Source of the DNA: Streptomyces sp. ADI96-02
GTDB taxonomy: Bacteria > Actinomycetota > Actinomycetes > Streptomycetales > Streptomycetaceae
Direction: 5' to 3'
DNA: 64,000 nt
NCBI RefSeq assembly: GCF_003846185.1
Contig: NZ_ML123034.1
Location: forward strand, 2,594,067-2,658,066
The number at the start of each line of letters is the position of its first letter. The first letter of the stretch is position 1. The notes beneath the pieces were generated by a model that searched no databases, was not told where the DNA came from, and was given only the letters and a program-made list of their open reading frames with translations. This document shows, piece by piece, positions 1 through 10,705 of the stretch. The translations under genes and the position numbers were made by a program.

Positions 1-686
1 TCCGGCCCCCGCGTCGTGATGCCGGTCGCCGCCCGGTCCAGCAGGCCCGTGCGGGCGGCGAGCGCGGCGGCCTCCAGCCGGGAACCGACCCCGAGCTTCA
101 TCAGGACCCGCTGGACGTGGGTGCGCGCGGTGCTCGGCGCGATCCGCATCCCGGCCGCGATCAGCCGGGTGTCCTCGCCCTCCGCGACCCGGACCAGCAC
201 CTCGACCTCGCGCGGGGTGAGCATCCGCAGCAGCCGCCGCCCCTCGTCGTCGGGCTGGACCGACGGGTTGAGGAGTTCGGCGAACGCGCCCCGCAGCAGT
301 TGCGGCGCGACGGCGCTCTCCCCCGACCGCGCCTTGAGCATCGCCCGCTCCACCCCGTCGATGCGCTCGTCGTGCCGGACGTACCCGGCGGCCCCGGCGG
401 CGAACGCGGCGGCGATCCCGCGCGGACTGGGCACCGGCCCGAGCACGACGACCGCCACCTGCGGGCGGTCCCGGGCGATGCGCGCGATCGGGTCGAAGGC
501 TCCCGGCGCGGCGGGCGAGGCCGTACCGAACAGGCAGACGTCCGGCGCTCTGGCGACCACCAGCTCCGCCGCACCGGACGTCGGGGCCGCCGCCGCGAGC
601 ACCCGGTGGCCGCGCAGTTTCAGTGCCGAGGCCAGTGCCTCGGCGAGCAGGCGGTGATCGTCGACCACCATGAGCCGCACGCCCAT
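1..686 (-). CDS. LuxR-type response regulator with degenerate receiver, incomplete at window edge
   Basis: The reading frame begins at ATG 686 and runs off the window start, so the C-terminus is missing. Residues 1-115 look like a CheY-type receiver: it opens MGVRLMVVDDHRLLAEAL with the acidic pair D9-D10. A C-terminal LuxR/NarL helix-turn-helix follows, with TPREVEVLVRVAEGEDTRLI and then APSTARTHVQRVLMKLG, so DNA binding looks intact. The residue that should be the phosphorylated Asp is Gly54 (PDVCLFG where PDVVLMD is usual), and the conserved Lys near GYVRHD is His. It therefore probably does not respond to ordinary phosphorylation and may be an atypical or orphan regulator. No partner kinase is in view. 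Family call is secure; the regulon is unknown. Confidence 0.85.
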   Translation of the reverse strand, partial: MGVRLMVVDDHRLLAEALASALKLRGHRVLAAAAPTSGAAELVVARAPDVCLFGTASPAAPGAFDPIARIARDRPQVAVVVLGPVPSPRGIAAAFAAGAAGYVRHDERIDGVERAMLKARSGESAVAPQLLRGAFAELLNPSVQPDDEGRRLLRMLTPREVEVLVRVAEGEDTRLIAAGMRIAPSTARTHVQRVLMKLGVGSRLEAAALAARTGLLDRAATGITTRGP

Positions 687-897
687 CGAACAAGCCCCCC
701 AGTGCCCTGTACGCCCCGGATACCGGCCCCCCGGCCTCCTGCCCCGGCAAGCTACACGCTTGTTCGACGCCGCGCGGGGCTTCCGCCGGAGAAGCCCCCG
801 GATTGCGGAATCCGGTGGAGCCGGACGGCCGGGAGGGGCGGTGGCTGCCGGGCCCGGCAGTCGGGCGCGGCGGCCGGGGCGCGGCGGCCGGTCGTGC

Positions 898-2790
898 TCA
901 GTCGGTGCGGTAGGCGAGCGCCAGGTACAGCTTCTCGTCGGCCTGGCTGTCGCGGCGCTCGCTGATCATCTCCTTGGACAGGAAGAACCGGCCGTCGGAG
1001 TAGAGGAGTTCGGAGTGGTCGGTGGAGAACCGGGTCTCCGCCTCCCGTACGGACCGGTCGCCCGGGTTCTCCATCAGCAGCGTCTGCTCGAAGCTCCGGC
1101 CGTCGACGGAGACGACCTGACCGCCCTTGTCGTACGGCGGTTCCTTGTACGCGATGACGTTCGTGCCGTCCATGCGCAGCGGGAGCAGGTTGTAGCGGTC
1201 GCCCGCGTCCGCCCGGCCGCCGAGGAGCTTGCCGGTGGTCAGGTCGAAGGCGACGATCTCGTTGGTGTCGCCGTACTCGCCGGTGCCGTCGTGGCTCTCG
1301 GTCGGCAGGTAGAGCCGGTTGCCGCCGACGACGGCGTACCGGCACCGCTCGACGTCGGTGGAGCCGCAGCGCGCCGCGTACTTCTCGGCGTCGGCGGAGA
1401 TGCGCACGATCAGCTTGCCGGTCGCCGCGTCGATGGAGAAGAAGTCGGAGACGGCGCTGCCGTCGCCGGCGGTGTCGCCGACGTCGGCGGCGGCCACCAG
1501 CGGCTTGGTGGAGACGATGGACGCGTACGCGACGCCGGGCGGCATCCGGTAGGACGACAGCGGTGCGCCGGTGGCCGGGTCGAGCGCCTGGATGCTGAGC
1601 TTCGGGTCGTCGTAGGAGCCGCACTTGCGAACCACGGCGAGCGCTTCGCCGCCCGCGTAGCCCAGGTCGTAGCAGCCGTCCGTGCCGACCTTCGGCTTCC
1701 AGAGTTCGGCGCCGTCCTCCAGTCTGAAGGCGGCCCCGCCCCGGGTGCCGCCCGCGGCGACGGTGCCGCCGCTGAGCGTGACCTCCTCGAAGCGGATGGG
1801 CTCGTCGCCGCCGGTGGCGGCGGTGACGGACTTGCTCCAGAGCAGCTTTCCGGTGTTCAGGTCGACCACGCCGACCTGGTTGCAGGAGGGGTACTTCTTC
1901 TGCTTGGTCGGCTTGGACTCCTCGAAGAGGATGGCCGTGCGGTAGTCCGCGCTCATGTGCCGGGACGCGGCGCAGACCTCGCCGGCCAGCGGTACGGACC
2001 AGAGCTTCGTGCCCTTGTCCAGGTCGTGGGCGACGATCTCGTCGACGCCCGTCTTCACGTACGCCTTGTCGGTGAGCCACGATCCGGCCACGGAGGTGAC
2101 GTCGTCGACCTCGGGCTGCGGGAGTTGGAAGGCGACCTTGGACCTGGCGTTGACCGGGGCCTCCTCTTCGCCTCCGTCGAGGCCGCCGCCCTCGCCGCCC
2201 TTGTTCCCGGAGCCGGTGGTTCCGGCGGAGGACGCCTCCGCGCCGCGCGTGCCGTCGTCGCCGGACGAGGCGTAGATGACTCCGGCTCCGATGATGAGCA
2301 CCACGGCGACGGCCGCGGCGATGATGATCCGCGCCTGGGCGCCGAGCTTCCGGCCGCCTCCCCCGTCCGGCTGCGGGCCCCCGTACCGCGGGTGCGCCGG
2401 CTGGGTCGGATAGCCGTATCCCTGGTGCGTCGCGCTGGGTTGGCCGGGCGGGCCCTGCGGGTAGCCGTAGCCGGGCTGCGGGGCCTGCGGGTAGCCGTAG
2501 CCGTAACCGTTGGGCTGCGGTGCGGGCGGGGTGGGGTAGGCGCCCGGGTGCGGCGGTACGCCGTAGCCTCCGGCGGGCGGGACCGGCGGGCCGGACGGCG
2601 GCTGCTTGCCGAAGGGGTCGGCGGGCGGCGGTACGGGCGCGCCGAACCCGCCGGGCGGCGGATCCTGCGGCGCGCCGAACCCGCCGGCGGGCGGGGTGCT
2701 CGCGGGGCCGGAGGGCTCACCGGACGGCGGCTCGTTGGGCGGCTGCTGCGGTGGTTGGGGCTGCTGCGGTGGCTGGGGCGGCTGGCTCAT
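898..2790 (-). CDS. Membrane-anchored PQQ-like beta-propeller protein A
   Basis: This 630-residue protein has three parts. Residues 1-150 are a low-complexity tail rich in Pro, Gly, Gln and Tyr (MSQPPQPPQQPQPP, several GYGYPQ units). Residues about 154-174 form one hydrophobic membrane helix. The rest is an extracytoplasmic domain with repeated blades of the type DLNTGKLLW, ALDPATGAP, SIDAATGKLIV and AFDLTTGKLLGG, typical of PQQ-like (WD40-like) propellers. No catalytic residues are evident, so a scaffold or sensing role outside the membrane is inferred. It lies 85 bp downstream of a paralogue with the same architecture, and the two probably arose by tandem duplication. Similar Pro/Gln tails occur on actinomycete membrane proteins. 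Molecular function is not known. Confidence 0.85.
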   Translation of the reverse strand: MSQPPQPPQQPQPPQQPPNEPPSGEPSGPASTPPAGGFGAPQDPPPGGFGAPVPPPADPFGKQPPSGPPVPPAGGYGVPPHPGAYPTPPAPQPNGYGYGYPQAPQPGYGYPQGPPGQPSATHQGYGYPTQPAHPRYGGPQPDGGGGRKLGAQARIIIAAAVAVVLIIGAGVIYASSGDDGTRGAEASSAGTTGSGNKGGEGGGLDGGEEEAPVNARSKVAFQLPQPEVDDVTSVAGSWLTDKAYVKTGVDEIVAHDLDKGTKLWSVPLAGEVCAASRHMSADYRTAILFEESKPTKQKKYPSCNQVGVVDLNTGKLLWSKSVTAATGGDEPIRFEEVTLSGGTVAAGGTRGGAAFRLEDGAELWKPKVGTDGCYDLGYAGGEALAVVRKCGSYDDPKLSIQALDPATGAPLSSYRMPPGVAYASIVSTKPLVAAADVGDTAGDGSAVSDFFSIDAATGKLIVRISADAEKYAARCGSTDVERCRYAVVGGNRLYLPTESHDGTGEYGDTNEIVAFDLTTGKLLGGRADAGDRYNLLPLRMDGTNVIAYKEPPYDKGGQVVSVDGRSFEQTLLMENPGDRSVREAETRFSTDHSELLYSDGRFFLSKEMISERRDSQADEKLYLALAYRTD

Positions 2791-2875
2791 GCGGTGCGTT
2801 CCTCGGAGGACGAGTGCGGGTGGGGGTGCGTCGGCCCGCGGCGGGCCGGTCGCCTGCGGAGGCCGTGGTGGGCCG

Positions 2876-4603
2876 TCACTTGCCGAACACCATCAGCGTC
2901 TTCTGCTCCAGCTCCTCCTTGTCGTCGAACGCGCCGACGCGACCGCTGAGGATGAAGGAGCGTCCGCCCGCGTAGGAGACGGTGGAGCCGAAGAAGCTGT
3001 TCTCGATCCGGCTGGTGGAGTCGGGGTGCTGGAGCACGACGCTCGACGCTCCGCCGGTCGGCGGGAGCGTGGCCATCGCGCCGCCCTTCTCGTAGGTGGG
3101 CCGGATGTAGAGCAGCACGTTGCCGGCTTCCATGCCCAGCGGCTCCACCTGCCGCCCGGCCGGGGCGTCGGCCTTCCACTTCGTCCGGCCGGTGTCGAGG
3201 TCGAAGGCGACGACCTTGTTGGTGCGGGCGGTCCCCTTGCCGTCCGGCCGGGTCGCCAGGTAGAAGGTCTCGGCGTCGGCGGCGACGCCGGCGCAGCCTT
3301 CGAGCTGCTTGCCGAAGATCCCGCCGCGGGGGCAGCTCGGGGCGAACGCGTCGCCCTTGTCGCTGATCAGGCTGGAGCGGAGGGCGCCGTTCTCCTTCAG
3401 GGAGAGCAGGGACCACTTCTTGGTCTTCTCGTCGGTGAGCGAGATGACGAGCGGGGTGACGGAGTAGACGCGGTCGATCTCCCAGCCGCGCTCGGGCCGG
3501 TACGTCCACTTGGCCTTGCCGGTGACCGGGTCGAGCTCCTGGACCTGGTGCTGCGGGTTCTCGACGTCGTCGGTGCGGCAGTTGACCGCGGCGATCAGCT
3601 TGGCCCCGCCCGCGAAGGCGAAGGGCTTGCAGATGCCCGCGGGGTTGCCGAACAGCGCCTTGCCGTCGCTGACCCGGTAGGCGCCGGAGTTGCCGGTGCG
3701 GCCGACGGTGACGGTGTCCTGGCTGATCGCCAGCCCGATGTCCGACAGCAGGTCCCAGGTGCCGTTCTTCTGGACCGTCTTCTTCCAGCCCGCCTTGCCG
3801 GTGTTGAGGTCGATCATCTGGAGGACGGAGCAGTCGGCCCGGTCGGTGGTGCCGCTCTCGATCCCGATGACGATCTTCCCGTCCGGGGTGGCGGAGTGGG
3901 GCACGGCGCACACGTCGGCAGGGAGCGGAAGGGTCCACTTCTGCCTGCCATCGGCGACCGCGTAGCCGGAGATCTCGCGGTAGACGGCGGTGACGACGGT
4001 GTCGCCGACGAACCAGGGGCCGCGGATCTCGGCTCCGCCGCGCGGCAGGTCGACGTCGTTGGTCTGGAGCCAGGCGACCTCGGCCTCGCCCGGCTTGCGC
4101 CCGGCGTTGAGGTCGTCGACGGCCGGCCGTCCGTCGCCGTTTCCGTCGCCCTGGTCCACCGTGGGCGAGCTGCCGGGGGCCTTGGCGTCGTCGTTCGGGC
4201 CCGCGACGGGCTGCTTGCCGCCGCCGTCGCCCACCGCGAACCAGACGCCGGCGCCGACGGCCAGGACGACGGCGAGCGCCGCCGCGACCACGATGCCGGT
4301 CCTCCCCTTGAGGGGGCCGCCGCCGGAGCTCCCGCCGGGCCCGCCGGGGGCCGGAGCGCCGGGATGCTGGTGCGGGTAGCCGTAACCGGGCTGCGTCGGC
4401 GCGCCGTAGGGGCCGGGCTGCCCGCCGTAGGGGCCGGGGGCCTGTCCGTACGGGCCCGGAGCTTGCTGATCGTACGGACCGGGAGCCTGCTGACCGTACG
4501 GGCCGGGCTGTCCGGTGTACGGGCCCGGGGGCTGCTGACCGTACGGGCCCGGGGCCTGCGCGTAGCCCCCCTGTGCTGGTTGCTGGTCGGGCGGCTGGCT
4601 CAT
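2876..4603 (-). CDS. Membrane-anchored PQQ-like beta-propeller protein B
   Basis: A 575-residue paralogue of the next gene downstream, with the same order: an N-terminal tail of repeated YGQQAPGP-like units (residues 1-75), a Gly/Pro spacer, one membrane helix at about residues 102-123 and a propeller domain with blades such as DLNTGKAGW, DPVTGKAKW and DLDTGRTKW. The start ATG at 4603 is followed by MSQPPDQQPAQ, matching the paralogue's MSQPPQPP, which supports both starts. The tail repeats give a visible repeat at DNA level around 4390-4560. The pair is probably cotranscribed, with the promoter in the 350-bp gap upstream. The role is unknown; a cell-surface or periplasm-like binding role is inferred from topology only. 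Confidence 0.85.
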   Translation of the reverse strand: MSQPPDQQPAQGGYAQAPGPYGQQPPGPYTGQPGPYGQQAPGPYDQQAPGPYGQAPGPYGGQPGPYGAPTQPGYGYPHQHPGAPAPGGPGGSSGGGPLKGRTGIVVAAALAVVLAVGAGVWFAVGDGGGKQPVAGPNDDAKAPGSSPTVDQGDGNGDGRPAVDDLNAGRKPGEAEVAWLQTNDVDLPRGGAEIRGPWFVGDTVVTAVYREISGYAVADGRQKWTLPLPADVCAVPHSATPDGKIVIGIESGTTDRADCSVLQMIDLNTGKAGWKKTVQKNGTWDLLSDIGLAISQDTVTVGRTGNSGAYRVSDGKALFGNPAGICKPFAFAGGAKLIAAVNCRTDDVENPQHQVQELDPVTGKAKWTYRPERGWEIDRVYSVTPLVISLTDEKTKKWSLLSLKENGALRSSLISDKGDAFAPSCPRGGIFGKQLEGCAGVAADAETFYLATRPDGKGTARTNKVVAFDLDTGRTKWKADAPAGRQVEPLGMEAGNVLLYIRPTYEKGGAMATLPPTGGASSVVLQHPDSTSRIENSFFGSTVSYAGGRSFILSGRVGAFDDKEELEQKTLMVFGK

Positions 4604-4954
4604 CTCAGCACGTCCCCCTTCGTGCGGACCGGTGCCCGATCCGGTCTCCCCCGCGATTCCGGGAGGCTGGATCTCCCCCTGGAAAGGAGCGGATCGGGCA
4701 TGGTTCCCGCGATGTCACGACAGTCGGGCGGGGCTTCTTTGTACCACCCGCACCACGTCGAACAGGGGTCCGAACGGGCCCTGTTCTCAAGGGAGAACCG
4801 CCTTGTGATGCCCTCGTTATGCCGTGCTCGCAGCTGATCGGCCGTCATCCGGGAGGGCCGATCAGCGCTCCCGTACGGAGCCGTCGACGCCCCCGTGCGG
4901 AGCCGTCGGCACTCCTGTACGGACCGGACTCGTCAGGTGTCCGGGCCCGACGGG
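4604..4954. other. Intergenic region, promoter side of propeller gene B
   Basis: This 351-bp gap lies between the start of propeller protein B and the end of the ABC-F gene. It holds the hairpin at 4833-4866 and, closer to the ABC-F stop, near-repeated segments of the form CCGTACGGAGCCGTCG around 4871-4890 and 4895-4911. I see no coding frame with a plausible product. The promoter for the propeller pair should lie between about 4610 and 4830, but no -35/-10 pair is convincing enough to mark. Confidence 0.5.
4833..4866. terminator. Hairpin downstream of the ABC-F gene
   Basis: A perfect 11-bp inverted repeat, GCTGATCGGCC at 4833-4843 and its complement at 4856-4866, encloses a 12-base loop. 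It sits about 90 bp past the ABC-F stop codon and upstream of propeller gene B. It could end the ABC-F transcript. No U-run follows, as is usual in actinomycetes. Confidence 0.6.
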
Positions 4955-6778
<1,824 letters not shown>

Positions 6779-6882
6779 TTCACTCCTGTCCGGTGGATCG
6801 ATCGACCTTCCCAGGGTACGGCGCGGCGGCACGGGGCTCGGCGGTGCGGCCTCGGCAGCGGGAGCAGCGGTGGCGGGGGCGT

Positions 6883-7776
6883 TCAGATCACGTGGGCGCC
6901 GGGGGCCGGGGACGCGGCGATCCGGGTGTTGCGGCAGGTCCCGGAGGCGGTCAGGGCGTCGGCGACCTTCCGCGCGGACCCCTCGTCCGCGACGAGGAAC
7001 GCGGTCGTGGGCCCCGAGCCGGAGACCAGGGCGGCCAGGGCCCCCGCGTCCGTACCGGCGGCGAGGGTGTCGGCGAGGGAGGGGCGCAGCGCGAGTGCGG
7101 CGGGCTGGAGGTCGTTGCCCACGGCGGCGGCGAGCGCCTCGGGGTCGCCGGAGCGCAGGGCGTCCAGGAGCGCGGGCGAGGCGGCCGGGGCGGGGACGGG
7201 CGTGCCGGCGGTGAGCCGGTCGAACGCGCCGTAGACCGCCGGGGTGGAGAGTCCGCCGTCGGCGACGGCGAAGACCCAGTGGAAGGCGCCGCCGACCTCG
7301 ATCGGCGTCAGCCGCTCGCCGCGCCCGACGCCGAGGGCGGCTCCGCCGACCAGGCTGAAGGGGACGTCGCTGCCCAGTTCGGCGCAGATCTCCAGCAGTT
7401 CCTCCCGGCTCGCCCCGGTGCCCCACAGCGCGTCGCAGGCCAGCAGGGCGGCGGCCCCGTCGGCGCTGCCGCCCGCCATGCCGCCGGCGACGGGGATGTC
7501 CTTGGCGATGTGCAGGTGGACGGCGGGCTCGATGCCGTGGCGCCGGGCCAGCGCGAGCGCGGCGCGGGCGGCGAGGTTGCTCGCGTCGAGCGGCACCTGC
7601 TCGGCGTCCGGCCCGGCGCACGTGATCGTGAGGGTGTCGGCCGGGGCGGCGGTGACCTCGTCGTACAGGCCGACGGCGAGGAAGACGTTCGCCAGGTCGT
7701 GGAAGCCGTCGGGCCGGGCGGCGCCGACGGCGAGCTGGACGTTGACCTTGGCGGGGACGCGGACGGTGACGCTCAC
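6883..7776 (-). CDS. ispE: 4-diphosphocytidyl-2-C-methyl-D-erythritol kinase
   Basis: IspE phosphorylates the 2-hydroxyl of CDP-methylerythritol with ATP, the fourth step of the MEP isoprenoid pathway. The 297-residue protein shows the GHMP-kinase signature: [14 protein letters not shown] at the start with Lys10, and the ATP-binding loop [19 protein letters not shown] at about residues 94-112. Its length matches the family. The ATG at 7776 overlaps the rsmA stop by 4 bp, so translation is coupled. This is the core genomic copy of an MEP enzyme and is separate from the dxs/ispG/ispH set at 20-25 kb, which lacks ispE. Confidence 0.95.
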   Translation of the reverse strand: MSVTVRVPAKVNVQLAVGAARPDGFHDLANVFLAVGLYDEVTAAPADTLTITCAGPDAEQVPLDASNLAARAALALARRHGIEPAVHLHIAKDIPVAGGMAGGSADGAAALLACDALWGTGASREELLEICAELGSDVPFSLVGGAALGVGRGERLTPIEVGGAFHWVFAVADGGLSTPAVYGAFDRLTAGTPVPAPAASPALLDALRSGDPEALAAAVGNDLQPAALALRPSLADTLAAGTDAGALAALVSGSGPTTAFLVADEGSARKVADALTASGTCRNTRIAASPAPGAHVI

Positions 7777-8675
7777 TCACTGCTCCCGGAAGTCGGTGCG
7801 GCGGGCTGCTGCCCGGACGGCTTGTGCTCGGCGATGGCGGCGAACTCCTCGACGGTCAGCGCCTCGCCGCGCGCCTGGGGCGAGATCCCGGCGGCGACGA
7901 GGGCGGCCTCGGCGGCGGGCGCGGACCCGGCCCAGCCGGCGAGTGCCGCGCGCAGCGTCTTGCGGCGCTGCGCGAAGGCGGCGTCCACGACGGCGAAGAC
8001 CTCGGCGCGGCTCGCGGTGGTGGAGACGGGTTCGGTGCGGCGGACGAGGGAGACGAGCCCGGAGTCGACGTTCGGGGCGGGCCAGAAGACCGTGCGGCCG
8101 ATCGCCCCGGCGCGCTTGACGTCCGCGTACCAGTTGGCCTTCACCGACGGGACGCCGTAGACCTTGTTGCCGGGGCGGGCGGCGAGCCGGTCGGCGACCT
8201 CGGACTGCACCATGACGAGGGTGCGCTCGATGCTCGGGAACCGCTCCAGCATCGTGAGCAGCACGGGCACGGCCACGTTGTACGGCAGGTTCGCGACCAG
8301 GGCGGTGGGCGCGGGGCCGGGCAGTTCGGTGACGAGCATCGCGTCGGAGTGGACCAGGGCGAAGCGCTCGGCGCGCTCCGGCATCCGGGCGTTCACGGTG
8401 GCGGGCAGGGCGCCCGCGAGCACGTCGTCGATCTCGACGGCGACGACCCGGTCCGCCGCCTCCAGCAGGGCCAGGGTCAGCGAGCCGAGCCCGGGGCCGA
8501 CCTCGACGACGACGTCGTCCGGGCGGACCTCCGCGGTGCGTACGATCCGGCGGACCGTGTTGGCGTCGATGACGAAGTTCTGACCGCGCTGCTTGGTGGG
8601 GCGTACGCCCAGCTTGGCGGCCAGGTCGCGGATGTCTGCGGGGCCCAGGAGGGCGTCGGGCTCTGTGCTGCTCAC
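7773..8675 (-). CDS. rsmA: 16S rRNA (adenine1518-N6/adenine1519-N6)-dimethyltransferase
   Basis: RsmA (KsgA) dimethylates two adjacent adenines in the 3' terminal helix of 16S rRNA using S-adenosylmethionine, during small-subunit maturation. The 300-residue protein carries the family's N-terminal [12 protein letters not shown]-binding motif [17 protein letters not shown] and catalytic motif [15 protein letters not shown]. Loss in other bacteria gives kasugamycin resistance. It is translated ahead of ispE through a 4-bp overlap. Upstream, only 120 bp separate it from tatD, where rpfB is normally found in actinobacteria. Confidence 0.95.
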   Translation of the reverse strand: MSSTEPDALLGPADIRDLAAKLGVRPTKQRGQNFVIDANTVRRIVRTAEVRPDDVVVEVGPGLGSLTLALLEAADRVVAVEIDDVLAGALPATVNARMPERAERFALVHSDAMLVTELPGPAPTALVANLPYNVAVPVLLTMLERFPSIERTLVMVQSEVADRLAARPGNKVYGVPSVKANWYADVKRAGAIGRTVFWPAPNVDSGLVSLVRRTEPVSTTASRAEVFAVVDAAFAQRRKTLRAALAGWAGSAPAAEAALVAAGISPQARGEALTVEEFAAIAEHKPSGQQPAAPTSGSSE

Positions 8676-8795
8676 CCGGTAAGCCTACGGCGGCCCCAGG
8701 GCCGCCCGGCCGCCCCCCGCCGGACGGCGGGCGTCCGGGCCCGGGGCGCTCGGCTCGGGGCGGGGGCCTGCCCGGCTCCCCGTCGGGCGGGGTGC

Positions 8796-9662
8796 TCAGT
8801 AGTCGAAGGCGCGGGCCGTGTTGTCCTGGATCGCGGCGGCCAGCACGTCCTCGTCCAGGCCCTTGACCTCGGCCATGGCGCGCAGGGTGACGGGGATGAG
8901 GTAGGGCGCGTTGGGCCGCCCGCGGTAGGGGGCCGGGGTGAGGAAGGGCGCGTCGGTCTCGACCAGGACCAGTTCCGTGGGGGCGACGGCGAGCGCGTCG
9001 CGCAGCGGTTGGGCGTTCTTGAAGGTCACGTTGCCGGCGAAGGACATGTAGTAGCCCGCCGCTGCGCAGATGCGGGCCATGTCGGCGTCGCCGGAGTAGC
9101 AGTGGAACACGGTCCGCTCGGGCGCGCCCGCCTCCGCGAGGACGCGCAGCACGTCCGCGTGGGCCTCGCGGTCGTGGATGACCAGGGCCTTGCCGTGCCG
9201 CTTGGCGATCTCGATATGGGCCCGGAAGGACTCCTCCTGGGCGGCGACGCCTTCCGGGCCGGTGCGGTAGAAGTCCAGGCCGGTCTCGCCGACGCCACGC
9301 ACGTGGTCCAGGGCGGCCAGCGCGTCGATCTCGGCAAGCGCCTCGTCGAGGGCCGCCTTCCCGCCGGCCGGGCGCGCGCCCTGCCGTGCGGTGCCCTCGG
9401 GGTCCCCGTGGACGATGCGCGGCGCCTCGTTGGGGTGCAGGGCGACCGAGGCGTGGACGGCGGCGTGGGCCGCGGCGGTCTCGGCGGCCCAGCGGGACCC
9501 CGCCACGTCGCAGCCGACCTGGATCACCGTCGTCACGTTCACGGCTGCGGCCCTGGCCAGGGCCTCCTCGACGGTGGCGTCCTGCATGTCGAGATGGGTG
9601 TGCGCGTCGGCGACCGGGACCCTGAGGGGTTCGGGCAGCGGCGGGGCTTCGGTGCGGCTCAT
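8796..9662 (-). CDS. TatD-family metal-dependent DNase
   Basis: A 288-residue TIM-barrel metallohydrolase of the TatD family. It begins with the metal-binding signature VADAHTHLDMQDA. Further metal ligands appear in GVGETGLDFYR (Glu), VIHDREAHADVL (His), VFHCYSGDADMA (His) and LVETDAPFLTP (Asp). TatD proteins are 3'-5' exonucleases linked to DNA repair and quality control. It is transcribed towards rsmA and ispE, in line with the conserved tatD-(rpfB)-rsmA-ispE order. Family assignment is secure; the in vivo substrate is not known. Confidence 0.92.
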   Translation of the reverse strand: MSRTEAPPLPEPLRVPVADAHTHLDMQDATVEEALARAAAVNVTTVIQVGCDVAGSRWAAETAAAHAAVHASVALHPNEAPRIVHGDPEGTARQGARPAGGKAALDEALAEIDALAALDHVRGVGETGLDFYRTGPEGVAAQEESFRAHIEIAKRHGKALVIHDREAHADVLRVLAEAGAPERTVFHCYSGDADMARICAAAGYYMSFAGNVTFKNAQPLRDALAVAPTELVLVETDAPFLTPAPYRGRPNAPYLIPVTLRAMAEVKGLDEDVLAAAIQDNTARAFDY

Positions 9663-9759
9663 GCCGTCGATCGTACGAGGGGCGCGGGCGGCGCCTCACC
9701 GGCGGTGGATTCCGTCGGCGGGCCTCGCCCGCGCCCTGTCGGCCCACGTGCGCCGGGGC

Positions 9760-9915
9760 CGGTGGCTCGCTCACGTGCGGTGGAGGCGGTGGCTCACGCG
9801 CGGTCCAGGATGTGGCTCACCCTGCGGTGGAGGCCGTGGCCGACTTGTCCCCCCCTGCCGTGGCGACGGTGCTCACGTGCGGTGGAAGCGGCGGCTCACT
9901 TGCGGTGGAAGGGGT
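9760..9915. repeat. Degenerate tandem repeat upstream of tatD
   Basis: The gap between tatD and the zinc-ribbon gene contains about five imperfect units built from GTGGCTCAC and TGCGGTGGAGGC elements spaced by roughly 22-30 bases (for example near 9770, 9800, 9820, 9870 and 9895). The last unit runs into the 3' end of the zinc-ribbon gene. No protein is implied. It may be slipped-strand expansion or a structured leader. Confidence 0.5.
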
Positions 9916-10267
9916 GGAGCAGGTCGGACAGGTGCCAGTGCCGGTCCGGGTCGGCCACGGCCGGGGCGACGGCGTCGCCCTCCGGGCGCTTCGCCGCCTT
10001 GGTCGAGGGGCTGCGGTGGAGCTGCTGCTGGACGCCGGCCACACGGCCGGACCGCATGATGCGCACCACGTGCCCGCCGCAGTTGGCGCACGTGGGGGTC
10101 GACAGCGGGGACGGCACGCGCTGGCCGTCGGCGGTGTAGACGACGAACTCATGACCTTCGAGGTCTATGTGGTGCTGTATCTCGTAGGACTGCTCCCAGC
10201 CGTACCCACACCCCATGCAGGCGAAGGCGTACGCCTCGTGGACAGTGGCCGCTGCAATCTCACTCAT
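9896..10267 (-). CDS. Small zinc-ribbon protein
   Basis: A 123-residue protein starting at ATG 10267 (MSEIAAATVHEAYAF), with GGAG placed 7 bases before it; the open frame extends further upstream but without a better start. Two CxxC pairs, FACMGCGYGW at about residues 16-25 and PTCANCGGHV at about 59-68, can form one zinc-ribbon fold. Between them is a segment about intake of a polar sequence (QSYEIQHHIDLEGHEF). The C-terminal third is charged and probably disordered. No enzyme signature is present. Streptomycetes carry many such proteins of unknown role. It is divergent from the peptide operon at 10.7 kb. Confidence 0.75.
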   Translation of the reverse strand: MSEIAAATVHEAYAFACMGCGYGWEQSYEIQHHIDLEGHEFVVYTADGQRVPSPLSTPTCANCGGHVVRIMRSGRVAGVQQQLHRSPSTKAAKRPEGDAVAPAVADPDRHWHLSDLLHPFHRK

Positions 10268-10705
10268 GCCTGCTCCTCTTCGTCCGCCGGACACGTGCTC
10301 CGGGGAAGACCGCCCCTCCGAGGGATCGGGGAGGAGATCCGTCCTCCACCAGTGGACACCTGTGGACATACGAACGCACCAGCTCAGAGGCAATGTTGGT
10401 GCGTTCTTGGACTCCTTTTGCCGCCCTTTGCCGCCGCATGGCGCGCGAGAGGACAGACCGTGACCGGTGAAGCACCGTGCTCCCCTTCACGCGCCCCTTC
10501 GGGCCGTGAGTGCGCCCGCGCACGCTCCCTTCGTCGCACCTCGAAATTCCCCGCGACAGCAGCGATCCACGGCGGTCGCCACAACGAATTCATCATTCAA
10601 TTGAACAAGTAATTTCCACTGCCGATGGATTTCGATTTGCGGAGGTCGCATCCTTCCTTTTGACTCGTGATGTCAACCCGATTTCCACAGAACGGGAAAA
10701 CACTC
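10268..10705. promoter_or_regulatory. Divergent intergenic region with AT-rich promoter zone
   Basis: This 438-bp gap separates the zinc-ribbon gene (minus) from the peptide operon (plus). The stretch 10575-10705 is strikingly AT-rich for this genome (segments such as ATTCATCATTCAATTGAAC and ATGGATTTCGATTTGCGG). That is expected of a promoter and leader, or of recently acquired DNA. TTGAAC at about 10597 and TTGACT at 10661-10666 are possible -35 elements, but I could not pair either with a clear -10. Confidence 0.5.

Noticed and set aside
670-2949. Long open frame on the plus strand, over 700 codons
   Set aside because: It is antisense to a clear propeller protein gene. High-GC codon bias opens long frames on the opposite strand; the product is Val/Gly/Arg-rich without domains. 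The same reasoning removes long plus-strand frames over 2606-4837, 4895-7234, 7824-10139 and 44400-47153.
6779-7780. In-frame 5' extension of the ABC-F gene to about 7780
   Set aside because: The extension is the wrong frame of ispE, is Arg/Pro-rich and has no homology. The family start MAVNLVNVEQ is at 6778.
10667-10705. Earlier GTG/ATG starts for the 58-residue peptide
   Set aside because: The only strong Shine-Dalgarno-like GGAGG is about 25-30 bases upstream, too far. The extension does not look leader-like, so 10706 is preferred, with low certainty.
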